A DNA stretch of 64,000 nt from Peptoniphilaceae bacterium (lineage in GTDB: Bacteria > Bacillota > Clostridia > Tissierellales > Peptoniphilaceae): assembly GCA_902363535.1 (NCBI GenBank), contig CABJAE010000004.1, positions 62,001 to 126,000 on the forward strand. Direction: 5' to 3'. The position numbers were made by a program, and so were the translations under genes. Each line of letters starts with the position of its first letter. Position 1 is the first letter of the stretch. Positions 36,267 to 44,082 of the stretch are shown piece by piece. Below the pieces are notes generated by a model that was not told where the DNA came from, made no database searches, and saw nothing but the letters and a program-made list of their open reading frames with translations.

Positions 36267-36289
36267 AAAAAGGCACCGCCTCCGGTGCC
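36267..36289 (-). terminator. Terminator of the hsd operon
   Basis: Stem GGCACCG (36272-36278) with CGGTGCC (36283-36289), 4-base loop, then five T on the minus strand; about 45 bases after hsdR. Confidence 0.9.
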
Positions 36290-36335
36290 CTTGCCTTCAT
36301 CAATTGTTCGGCGATTCGTATCTGTGCGATAAACT

Positions 36336-39323
36336 CTATTCTCCGCTTGCCCGCAAGCTCTTATAAATCTCGCTGAGGAAAATCCCCAGCACATCCTTCT
36401 GCACCTCGGGATGATCCAAGAGATAGCTGAAAAAGCCCTGGTTTTGTCCCAGACCCTGAATCAAAGCGTCCTCCACATTGGAGAAGTAAGAGAATTTAAA
36501 ATCACTCTCCGTATTGTTCTTGGCGGAAGTTTTTAAGTCGTCGGACTTCATCATAATGTCGCGAATCTGCATTGCAGCATTTATGGCCAGATCCACATCG
36601 TAATCGGAGCCGGTCTTCGCATTAATCTCCGCAATAATTTCCGACAACAGCTCCCGCTTGTCCCCGGGAAGCACAATGGGCTCCGCCACGGGAAGAGACA
36701 CGAAAGGCTCGGGCGTGATCGGTTCATTCTCCCGAGTTTCCCCTTTAATTTGTTGGATGCGATCGATCTTCACCTTCCCCCTCAAGTCGAAGCCGTCGCC
36801 GGCATCGTCGATGGAGAGAAGCTTCAAGAAGTAAGTGATGTAGATATAAAACTTGTGCACATCGGGATCTTCAAAGCAAGATACCTGAATCAAATACTCG
36901 TAGAAGCGCTTGAAATTTCGCAGCTTCGTCAAGTATTCCCGTTGCTTCTCTTCCCTTAACTCGTTGAAGCGACCGACAGAAGACATGAGGCATCGTTCCA
37001 AAGACCGCTGTTCGCCGGAGGAAAGGGTCGTTTTGCCCTTTTTAAAGATCAGTTCGTCGAAACGCTCCACATCCAAGGCATCGATGACGTAGTACCCGTC
37101 CAAACTGATTAACAGCTCCTTGATCTTGCTCGCCGACAAATCATTGGCCAGAAGCGTCGTCGTGTAATAAGGCGCAAAGGCCTTTTCCATCTCCTCGTAA
37201 GAATTGGCAAAGTCCAGAACGAATACCTTCTTGTCATGAGGCGGACACACCCGATTGAGGCGGGATAAAGTCTGTACCGCATTGACCCCTTTCAGCCGCT
37301 TCATGACGTACATAGCCGATAGCTTCTTTTGATCGAAGCCCGTTTGATACTTGTTGGCCACGATCATCACATTGTACTCACGGGAATCGAAGGCGCCGGG
37401 CACAGAATCTTCGCTCATTTGATTCATGCCCACCTCCGTGTACACCTTCTCGTCCCCGTCCAACTGCACCTTGCCGGAAAAAGCCACCAGGGCGTGAATA
37501 TCATCGTAGCCCTTTTTCGCCACATAGTCCTCGAAAGCCTGCCTATACTTCACCGCCGCCTGCCGAGATGCAGTGACCACCATGGCCTTCGCCTCGCCGC
37601 CTAAACCTGCCATGACATGATTTTTAAAATGCTCAATAATAATTTCAACACGCTGAGAAATATTCGTCTCGTGAAGCTCCACAAAGCGGGCGATCTGCCG
37701 CTTCGCCGCCATGGTCTTCAGCTCCGGATCGTCTTCGATCTCTTTATTGATTTGGTAATAGGTTTTGTAAGTGGTGTAATTTTGAAGCACGTCGAGAATA
37801 AAGCCCTCTTCAATGGCCTGCTTCATGGAATACAAATGAAAGGCCTCGTAATGGCCGTCGGGATTCAGGCGACCGAACATCCTCAGCGTCGTCGCCTTCG
37901 GCGTCGCCGTAAAGGCAAACATGGACACATTCTCTTGCTTGCCGGTTTTTCTCAACTCATCCAAAATCACATCGTCGAAATCCTCAACGTCCGCCCCGTC
38001 GGAGCCCAGAGCGCGGGTCACCGCCTGCATGTTCCGCCCGGACGTAGAGGAATGGGCCTCGTCGATGATTACGGCGAAGCGCTTGTCCTTTAGATTCTTC
38101 AGCTCGCTGACAATGTAGGGAAACTTTTGTATGGTGGTGGCCACGATCTTCGTGTTTCCCTCCAGGGCATCCTTTAAATCCCGAGAGGAGCAATTCTTGT
38201 CCATGGTGCGAATCAGCCCCCGGGCGTGATCCAAACTCGTCACCGCCTTTTGCAACTGCCGATCCACCACCACACGGTCCGTGACGATAATAATCGTGTC
38301 GTAAATCACTTCGTTGGCCTCGTCGTGAAGGGAAACCAAGCGGTGGGCAAGCCAGGCGATGGAATTGGTCTTCCCCGAGCCCGCCGAGTGCTGAATCAAA
38401 TAATTCAGCCGCGTCTTATTCACCGCCACATCGGCGAGAATCTTTCGGATTAAATCCAATTGATGGTAGCGGGGAAAAATCACCGTCTCCTTGATCTTCG
38501 TCTTCTCCCCCTCTTCCACCTCTTTGCGCTCGATAAAAATAAACTTCTTAATGAGCTCGAGAATGGAATCCTTCGTCAGCACCTCTTTCCACATATAGGA
38601 CACCTGGTCCTCGTCTTGCAAAGGCGGATTTCCCGCCCCGGTATGGACCCCGACCCCATTGCCCTTATTAAAGGGCAAAAAGAAGGTCTTCTCGCCGTTC
38701 AGCTTCGTGGTCATCATAACATTTTGCGTGTCCATGGCGAAGCACACGAAACAGCCCGCCTTCCATAGGAATAAGCGGGATTTCGGATCCCGATCCATTC
38801 GATACTGCTTAATGGCGTTGCGGTAATTTTGCTGGGAGAACTCGCTTTTAAATTCGATGGCGATAATGGCCAGACCGTTTAAAAACAACACCGTATCCAC
38901 CCGCTCGCCGGCCTTGGCGTAGACCTCTTCCATGACGGAGAAGCGATTGTTTTCGTACTTGGCTTTGAGATCCTCGTTGAAATCCGTGGCGGGCTTCGTG
39001 TACATGAGCTCCAGCTTCCGATTGGCGATCTCCACGCCGTTTTTCAACACGTCGATAAGGGAAGAGCCCTTTTTCGTAATCTCCCCGTTAATGAAATTCA
39101 CCACAGTTTCCCGCAGATCCTCTTTAAACACCGATTCCAAATCCGCCATGACTTCTTCCTGAGTGGCGTAGAGAAATTCGAAGAGCATGTCCACGTCCAT
39201 GGCATAGGCGGCGTTGAAATTTTGGCTTCCTCTGGCGATAAAGCCGTTCTCTTCACTTAAATGGGCGGCAAATCCTCGTTGAAATTCCCTTCGCTCATCT
39301 TTCGCTTTGGTCATGAAATCCAT
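36336..39323 (-). CDS. hsdR: Type I restriction enzyme, R subunit (HsdR)
   Basis: 995 residues, complete. The N-terminal nuclease site is Asp143 ... Glu157-x-Lys159 (LAIIAIEFKSE). The motor follows with Walker A AGSGKT (314-319), DEAH box in VIIDEAHSS, FTATPK, and the helicase C-terminal domain (YQTGFDQKKL, QTLSRLNRVCP). HsdR translocates unmethylated DNA and cuts it at a distance when bound to HsdM2S. It starts directly after hsdS with no gap. Confidence 0.96.
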   Translation of the reverse strand: MDFMTKAKDERREFQRGFAAHLSEENGFIARGSQNFNAAYAMDVDMLFEFLYATQEEVMADLESVFKEDLRETVVNFINGEITKKGSSLIDVLKNGVEIANRKLELMYTKPATDFNEDLKAKYENNRFSVMEEVYAKAGERVDTVLFLNGLAIIAIEFKSEFSQQNYRNAIKQYRMDRDPKSRLFLWKAGCFVCFAMDTQNVMMTTKLNGEKTFFLPFNKGNGVGVHTGAGNPPLQDEDQVSYMWKEVLTKDSILELIKKFIFIERKEVEEGEKTKIKETVIFPRYHQLDLIRKILADVAVNKTRLNYLIQHSAGSGKTNSIAWLAHRLVSLHDEANEVIYDTIIIVTDRVVVDRQLQKAVTSLDHARGLIRTMDKNCSSRDLKDALEGNTKIVATTIQKFPYIVSELKNLKDKRFAVIIDEAHSSTSGRNMQAVTRALGSDGADVEDFDDVILDELRKTGKQENVSMFAFTATPKATTLRMFGRLNPDGHYEAFHLYSMKQAIEEGFILDVLQNYTTYKTYYQINKEIEDDPELKTMAAKRQIARFVELHETNISQRVEIIIEHFKNHVMAGLGGEAKAMVVTASRQAAVKYRQAFEDYVAKKGYDDIHALVAFSGKVQLDGDEKVYTEVGMNQMSEDSVPGAFDSREYNVMIVANKYQTGFDQKKLSAMYVMKRLKGVNAVQTLSRLNRVCPPHDKKVFVLDFANSYEEMEKAFAPYYTTTLLANDLSASKIKELLISLDGYYVIDALDVERFDELIFKKGKTTLSSGEQRSLERCLMSSVGRFNELREEKQREYLTKLRNFKRFYEYLIQVSCFEDPDVHKFYIYITYFLKLLSIDDAGDGFDLRGKVKIDRIQQIKGETRENEPITPEPFVSLPVAEPIVLPGDKRELLSEIIAEINAKTGSDYDVDLAINAAMQIRDIMMKSDDLKTSAKNNTESDFKFSYFSNVEDALIQGLGQNQGFFSYLLDHPEVQKDVLGIFLSEIYKSLRASGE

Positions 39324-40559
39324 TTAGACCTCCCTCTTTCCCGTCACATACTCGTAAATCAGCGACTTCTTATACTCGTCGAGAACGGCTAGCTGCTTAC
39401 GTTTTATGGCGATGGTATCGTCGATGGCTTGTGTTTTTTTGTCGAGATAATCAGCTATTTGTCTTTGTTCACCCAAACTTGGAACCGGCGCTTTAATAGC
39501 TCCAAATTCCGTTTCATTAAAAGAACTCCTGAGATTTTTTGACAAATGCAGCAATTCTTTGGTTTCGTCGAGCATCAAATAGAAATAATAGTAATAATCT
39601 CGTACAGCCAAGTTGTTCATTACATACTGGCTATATGCGGGACTTGATAATCCATTTTGTTCAATTTTACCTACCGTCCTTGGGGTAACATCGTAATCAA
39701 ACAAACACAGTAATAAATTCCCTTCGCTTAAAATCTGATAGCCATCAAAGCTTGTCGGAAATTTTCCCCCACCTTCTAAATCTCTGACTATGACACCTTT
39801 TTTTGTCAATGATAAAATTGGTTCTCCCTCATATTTGCTCTTAATTATTTTAACCTTTTCCATCAGGTACTTATTTGGCAAAACCTTCCATTGCTCGGGG
39901 ATTTCCCCGATCCAAGGGAACCCCGAGTCCTTCATTTCCGCATTTTTATCCAGCCCCTTGGTCACCGCCTCGGTAATCACCGACTTCTTGTATGCTTCCA
40001 GAACGGATAACTGATTCTCTATAATGGCTATGTCATCGTTGATAGATCCACACTTCTCGTCTAAGTGATTCGCTATTATTACTTGCTCTTGTATTGGAGG
40101 CACCGTTAAAGTTTGTTCCCTTACTTCTTGCCACGATGTTCTAGGCATTTTTACTCCATAAGTCATACTATTGACGAAATCGATAAATTTATGAGATAAA
40201 AGCAAATATTTGTAATACTTATTATACTGCTCTTCATTAAACTTTATCCTTATCAATTCGCTAGTGCAAAAACCTCTTTGTTCAGCTAAGAAACCTTTGG
40301 CTAAATAGGGTCTCAGTTTAGAAAATAAAAAGTCGCCTTTTTCAAAAATCGGTGTTTCACATTCGTCGTAATCTACGTCTTGACCTATAATGTTGCCGTT
40401 AAAAGAGTCCACGTGTTCCAGACCTATGAATCGCTCACCTTTTTTATAAATAGCGGTCTCATTTTTAGAAGCGCCTATATATTTTAATTTCTCAACTTCC
40501 CAATCCTCCGGTATTTTGCCGATCCATTCCACGCCGGAATCTTTCATTTTCCGCACCAC
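39324..40559 (-). CDS. hsdS: Type I restriction enzyme, specificity subunit (HsdS)
   Basis: 411 residues with two target-recognition domains (about 15-150 and 220-370), each starting MKDSG..WIG.IPE.W and ending in a helical spacer (LDEKCGSINDDIAIIENQLSVLEAYKKS; LDKKTQAIDDTIAIKRKQLAVLDEYKKS). It sets the two half-sites of the recognition sequence. GTG start behind AGGAGGTG. Both recognition domains are AT-rich compared with hsdM and hsdR, as expected for exchanged modules. Confidence 0.95.
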   Translation of the reverse strand: MVRKMKDSGVEWIGKIPEDWEVEKLKYIGASKNETAIYKKGERFIGLEHVDSFNGNIIGQDVDYDECETPIFEKGDFLFSKLRPYLAKGFLAEQRGFCTSELIRIKFNEEQYNKYYKYLLLSHKFIDFVNSMTYGVKMPRTSWQEVREQTLTVPPIQEQVIIANHLDEKCGSINDDIAIIENQLSVLEAYKKSVITEAVTKGLDKNAEMKDSGFPWIGEIPEQWKVLPNKYLMEKVKIIKSKYEGEPILSLTKKGVIVRDLEGGGKFPTSFDGYQILSEGNLLLCLFDYDVTPRTVGKIEQNGLSSPAYSQYVMNNLAVRDYYYYFYLMLDETKELLHLSKNLRSSFNETEFGAIKAPVPSLGEQRQIADYLDKKTQAIDDTIAIKRKQLAVLDEYKKSLIYEYVTGKREV

Positions 40560-40560
40560 G

Positions 40561-42663
40561 CTACACCTCCTCGAATAGGTCTTTCACCTTTTCGTTGACC
40601 ATCTCTTCCAGTGCCAAGAATTCCTCGGCCAATTCCTCGGAGGGGCGAAGCGCTTCGTATTTATAGAAGTAGCGGGTAAAGGGGATCTCGGCGCCGCTTT
40701 TAATCCGCGGCGTCTTGGCAGTGAGATCTTCTTCGAAAAAGGCCTTGGCGTCGGGAATATGGGGCAGCACTTCCCGGGCCATGTAGTCTTCCACATCTTC
40801 CTGGATGTTGACGATCTCCGTGTCTTTCGTGTCCTCGTCGTAAAGGATATTTCCCTCCTTGTCCAATTGAATTTCCGCTTCCTTGTCCATGACGGAAAGG
40901 CCGTCGAGAATTTTCGTCAATTGCGCCTTAGGCAGGGCCACGGGCTTTAATAGATCCTGCAAGAAAGGTTCGAAAGCTTCTTTCGATAGGAATTTTTCTT
41001 CGGAGACGTGGGCCTCCAACAGGCGGAAGATTTCGTCGTAGACTTCTTTGTTTTCTTCGTATTTCTTTAAATTCTTCGCCTCGGTTTTCTTCAAGGCTTC
41101 GCCGGATTCCGACTTTTCTGCCAGCTCCTCGTGTTTCCTGGGATCGTAGAAGCTGTTTAGCGCCCCGGACGCCGCCAAGGCCTCGATCCGCTCGTCGCTT
41201 ACGGCATAGGCCCGTTGCAGGGGCTGCATCACCGTGTATTCCCGGTAGATAAATTCTTCGTTGTCGTGGATTTGGCTGCGCTCGTTTTCTTCAAAGGCGG
41301 CGTAGAGCTCCGTAATGGCTTGTCGATCGGCGGCAGTAAATTCCCTCCGCTTGTTGCCCAAAGATTTTCTCAGGGGATGATAGATTTCCGTGGCGTCGAT
41401 GAGTTGAATTTTGCCCCGTCGCTCCGCCCGCTTGTTCTTGGAAAGGATCCACACATAAGTAGCGATGCCCGTATTGTAAAAGAGGTCCGTAGGCATGGCG
41501 ATTATGGCTTCGATGAGGTCGCCTTCCAAGAGGCGGCGGCGAATTTGGCTTTCTCCCGAGGAGACGCCGCCGTTAAAGAGGGGGGAGCCGTTGGTAATGA
41601 TGGCACCGCGGCCCACAACATCGTCCATTTTGTTTAATGCCGACTGCATAAAGAGGAGCTGGGAATCGCCCCCGGCGGGAAGCCCCGCCGGCCAGCGGGA
41701 TTTTTCCCCTTTGGCGTAGTCTTCCATGACGGCATCTTCCTGGCCGATTTTTGCATCGGCGCCTTTCCAGGGCGTGCCGAAGGGCGGGTTTTCCAGCACG
41801 AAGCGCATTTTCGTGTCTTTGAAGCAGTCTTCCTTAAAAGTGTCGGCGTGTTTGAAATAAGACGCGTCCTGATTTTTAATGAGCATTTCCGCCAAGCCCA
41901 CGGCGTAGGATTGACCCATAAGTTCCTGGCCGAAGAGGCGTATGTCCGCCGAGGGATTCAGTTGTTTTAAGTGGCTGTAGGCGGTAGAGAGCATGCCGCC
42001 GGTCCCGCAGGCTTGATCCAGTATGGTAATGACTTTACCTTCGTCGAAGACGTCGTCGGTGCCTTCTGCCGTGAGCACGGAGACCATCATTTTTATAATG
42101 TCTCGGCCCGTGTAAAATTGCCCGGCCTCCACATTTTGGTAGAAGCGGCCGATGAGGTTTTCAAATATGTAGCCCATTTTAATGGAATCGAAGGTTTCTT
42201 CGGAAAGATCGATCTCCGAAAAAGCTTTGATCACGTTAAAGAGGCAATTCTCCTTGTCCATCTTTTCGATATGGGATGTGATCGAAAGTTCGTTGAGGAT
42301 GTCCTGCACATTGGCGGAGAAGCCGTCGATGTAGGCCTTAAAGTTTGCCGCGATGTGATCCGGGTCGTTGCACAGCTCTTTCAGATTGTAGCGAGAAGTG
42401 TTGTAAAATTGCTTTCCGGCGATGCGGGCGAGGGCGCGGGCCGGGTAGGCTTTGTTTCCTTCGTAGGTTGCCACCACTTTGTCTTTCGTCGGCTCAAGCA
42501 CGCATTCGAAGCGGCGGATGACGGTCATGGGAATGATGACGTCGCCGTATTTGTCGGGCATGTACGCGCCGCGAAGTTTATTGGCGATGGACCAAATAAA
42601 ATTCGCTTCCTGAGTAATGTCCACGGATTCGTCTTCCATGGTGGTAAATAAATTGTCTTCCAT
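40561..42663 (-). CDS. hsdM: Type I DNA adenine methyltransferase (HsdM)
   Basis: 700 residues from ATG at 42663, selected for the AGGAGGACGG site; upstream codons lack one. N-terminal HsdM domain, SAM-binding ILDQACGTGGM and catalytic NPPFGTPW (N6-adenine methylases use NPPF). It is longer than usual (about 500), with a charged C-terminal extension containing helices after residue 500. It heads hsdM-hsdS-hsdR; TTGATG-18-TATGTT is a possible promoter just upstream of 42720. Confidence 0.96.
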   Translation of the reverse strand: MEDNLFTTMEDESVDITQEANFIWSIANKLRGAYMPDKYGDVIIPMTVIRRFECVLEPTKDKVVATYEGNKAYPARALARIAGKQFYNTSRYNLKELCNDPDHIAANFKAYIDGFSANVQDILNELSITSHIEKMDKENCLFNVIKAFSEIDLSEETFDSIKMGYIFENLIGRFYQNVEAGQFYTGRDIIKMMVSVLTAEGTDDVFDEGKVITILDQACGTGGMLSTAYSHLKQLNPSADIRLFGQELMGQSYAVGLAEMLIKNQDASYFKHADTFKEDCFKDTKMRFVLENPPFGTPWKGADAKIGQEDAVMEDYAKGEKSRWPAGLPAGGDSQLLFMQSALNKMDDVVGRGAIITNGSPLFNGGVSSGESQIRRRLLEGDLIEAIIAMPTDLFYNTGIATYVWILSKNKRAERRGKIQLIDATEIYHPLRKSLGNKRREFTAADRQAITELYAAFEENERSQIHDNEEFIYREYTVMQPLQRAYAVSDERIEALAASGALNSFYDPRKHEELAEKSESGEALKKTEAKNLKKYEENKEVYDEIFRLLEAHVSEEKFLSKEAFEPFLQDLLKPVALPKAQLTKILDGLSVMDKEAEIQLDKEGNILYDEDTKDTEIVNIQEDVEDYMAREVLPHIPDAKAFFEEDLTAKTPRIKSGAEIPFTRYFYKYEALRPSEELAEEFLALEEMVNEKVKDLFEEV

Positions 42664-42783
42664 TTCCGTCCTCCTGCTCTTGTCTTTCATCTATTTCAAT
42701 GGTTGATGGCATACGATTTCATTTTAATTTTAACATAGACTTCCAGATAGAAGAACATCAAATCCGCCACGCTCTCGCCCTAC

Positions 42784-42812
42784 AAAAAATCCACCGGGTT
42801 TCCCCGATGGAT
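42784..42812 (-). terminator. Terminator after the 42.8-43.3 kb gene
   Basis: 10-bp stem with one G-U pair around a GAAA loop in the minus transcript, followed by six T. It separates this gene from hsdM. Confidence 0.85.
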
Positions 42813-42814
42813 GC

Positions 42815-43258
42815 TTATTTCTCCCTTACCCGGTAGATGAAATCGCCGCGGTAAAAGATGTCCATATAGATTTCCAAAGCCTCGTCGCCGCGGCTCAGGA
42901 AGCCGGTGATGAAGCAGTTTTTATAGCCGTGGTAGGTGCTCATGATGTCCATGGCCTTGAATTTTGAATGGAAGGCGTCGTAAAAAGTGGTGAGGGTCAT
43001 TTTTTCGCCGACGAAGCTTCCCACATTGCCCGTCAAGACGTTTTTGTATTCCATGATATAAATATAGGAATCTTCCGCCGACACGCCGGTGATGACGACC
43101 TCCCCGTCCACCATGGCATCGGCGGCGGTGTCCACGAAGCCGTATTGGGGCAGGAGGCGCAGCTCGCCGCTGTCGTAATCGTAGTCCATGGCGATGATGT
43201 GGGCGTCGTGGAGGCTAAAGCGGTCCCCTGTGTCTTTTGTTTTCTTGTAGTCGGTCAT
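42815..43258 (-). CDS. Conserved-looking protein of unknown function
   Basis: 147 residues, no signal peptide or helices in the membrane. Acidic, with HDAHIIAMDYDYDSGELRLLPQYG near the start, resembling small proteins that describe a ligand-binding beta fold, but I recognise no family. AAAGGAGACGAC precedes ATG, and a terminator follows, so it is a single-gene unit between the restriction operon and the sortase. Confidence 0.65.
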   Translation of the reverse strand: MTDYKKTKDTGDRFSLHDAHIIAMDYDYDSGELRLLPQYGFVDTAADAMVDGEVVITGVSAEDSYIYIMEYKNVLTGNVGSFVGEKMTLTTFYDAFHSKFKAMDIMSTYHGYKNCFITGFLSRGDEALEIYMDIFYRGDFIYRVREK

Positions 43259-43376
43259 GTCGTCTCCTTTGTTACCTACACCGGTCGGGCGAATAGGCGC
43301 GTTGCGCGCACAGGCCTTGTTTGCGGCCGTTGCTTTCGCCGCCTATGTCCGTGTCTCTCTTTTTCTTTCCCCACGT

Positions 43377-43408
43377 AAAACAGCCACAGAGGCGTTCTCC
43401 GTGGCTGT
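43377..43408 (-). terminator. Terminator of the LPXTG-sortase operon
   Basis: 12-bp stem (ACAGCCACGGAG with CTCTGTGGCTGT, one G-U pair) and AACG-type loop, then TTTT on the minus strand. Confidence 0.8.
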
Positions 43409-43413
43409 ATTCC

Positions 43414-44082
43414 TTACAGATCTCTGATTCCCACCAGTTCCGATTTCACCAAGAGGCGCTTGTTATTTTTCGGATAGGGGTGGCAGCTCATGAGGTAGAG
43501 CTTGGTCTTGTCCTCTTCGCGAATGAAGCGGCTCCAGTCGTCGGGCTCCACCACCTCATCGCCCATGACTTTGTAGTAGAGGACCTGTTTGCGGGTGGTG
43601 ATTTTTATTTCGTCGCCGGGCTCCAGTTTGTTGATGTGCAAAAAGAAATCCAGTCCCTTGCCCGATCCCCGATGGCCGGCCAAGACGGTGATGGTGTTTT
43701 TCGACCTGCTCGGCGGATCCGTGGTTTTCACCACGCCGACGCCGAGGAGCAGATTTTTTTTGCTCGTGTTGTCGAATATGGGGAGCACCACGTCGATTTT
43801 GTCGATGCGGATCACGCCCAGGGCGTTTTCGTAGGTGATGGCGTCTTCCTGAAGGGATTTCGCCGCACCGGCATCTTTTTCGGCAGCTGCCGGCTTTTTG
43901 GCAGCGGCTTTTTTCTTGCTCGCCTCTTTCAGCATGGCTTCTTCCATGGCCAGGGCGACCTTTTTCTGCTTTTCATTTTTTAAATGCACCTTTACGGGAA
44001 TCGCCGCCCCGATAAGGAGAAGGGAAATCCCCAGAAGTATCAGGAATTTCCCTTGTCTGTTTTTGTGTTTACTTGACTTCAT
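43414..44082 (-). CDS. Sortase (class C/D-like)
   Basis: 222 residues. One N-terminal membrane helix (12-30), a Lys/Ala-rich stalk (40-75), then the sortase barrel with His137 (LAGHRG), Cys200 (LYLMSCHPYP) and Arg209 (KRLLV). There is no second C-terminal helix, which points away from typical class C pilin polymerases. Sortases cut LPXTG and link the protein to peptidoglycan. The start overlaps the LPXTG gene by 14 bases, so the pair is translationally coupled and this protein is the obvious substrate. Confidence 0.92.
   Translation of the reverse strand: MKSSKHKNRQGKFLILLGISLLLIGAAIPVKVHLKNEKQKKVALAMEEAMLKEASKKKAAAKKPAAAEKDAGAAKSLQEDAITYENALGVIRIDKIDVVLPIFDNTSKKNLLLGVGVVKTTDPPSRSKNTITVLAGHRGSGKGLDFFLHINKLEPGDEIKITTRKQVLYYKVMGDEVVEPDDWSRFIREEDKTKLYLMSCHPYPKNNKRLLVKSELVGIRDL

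Noticed and set aside
42000..42651. 226-codon plus-strand frame opposite hsdM
   Set aside because: Lies fully within hsdM, which has all its motifs; no start site.
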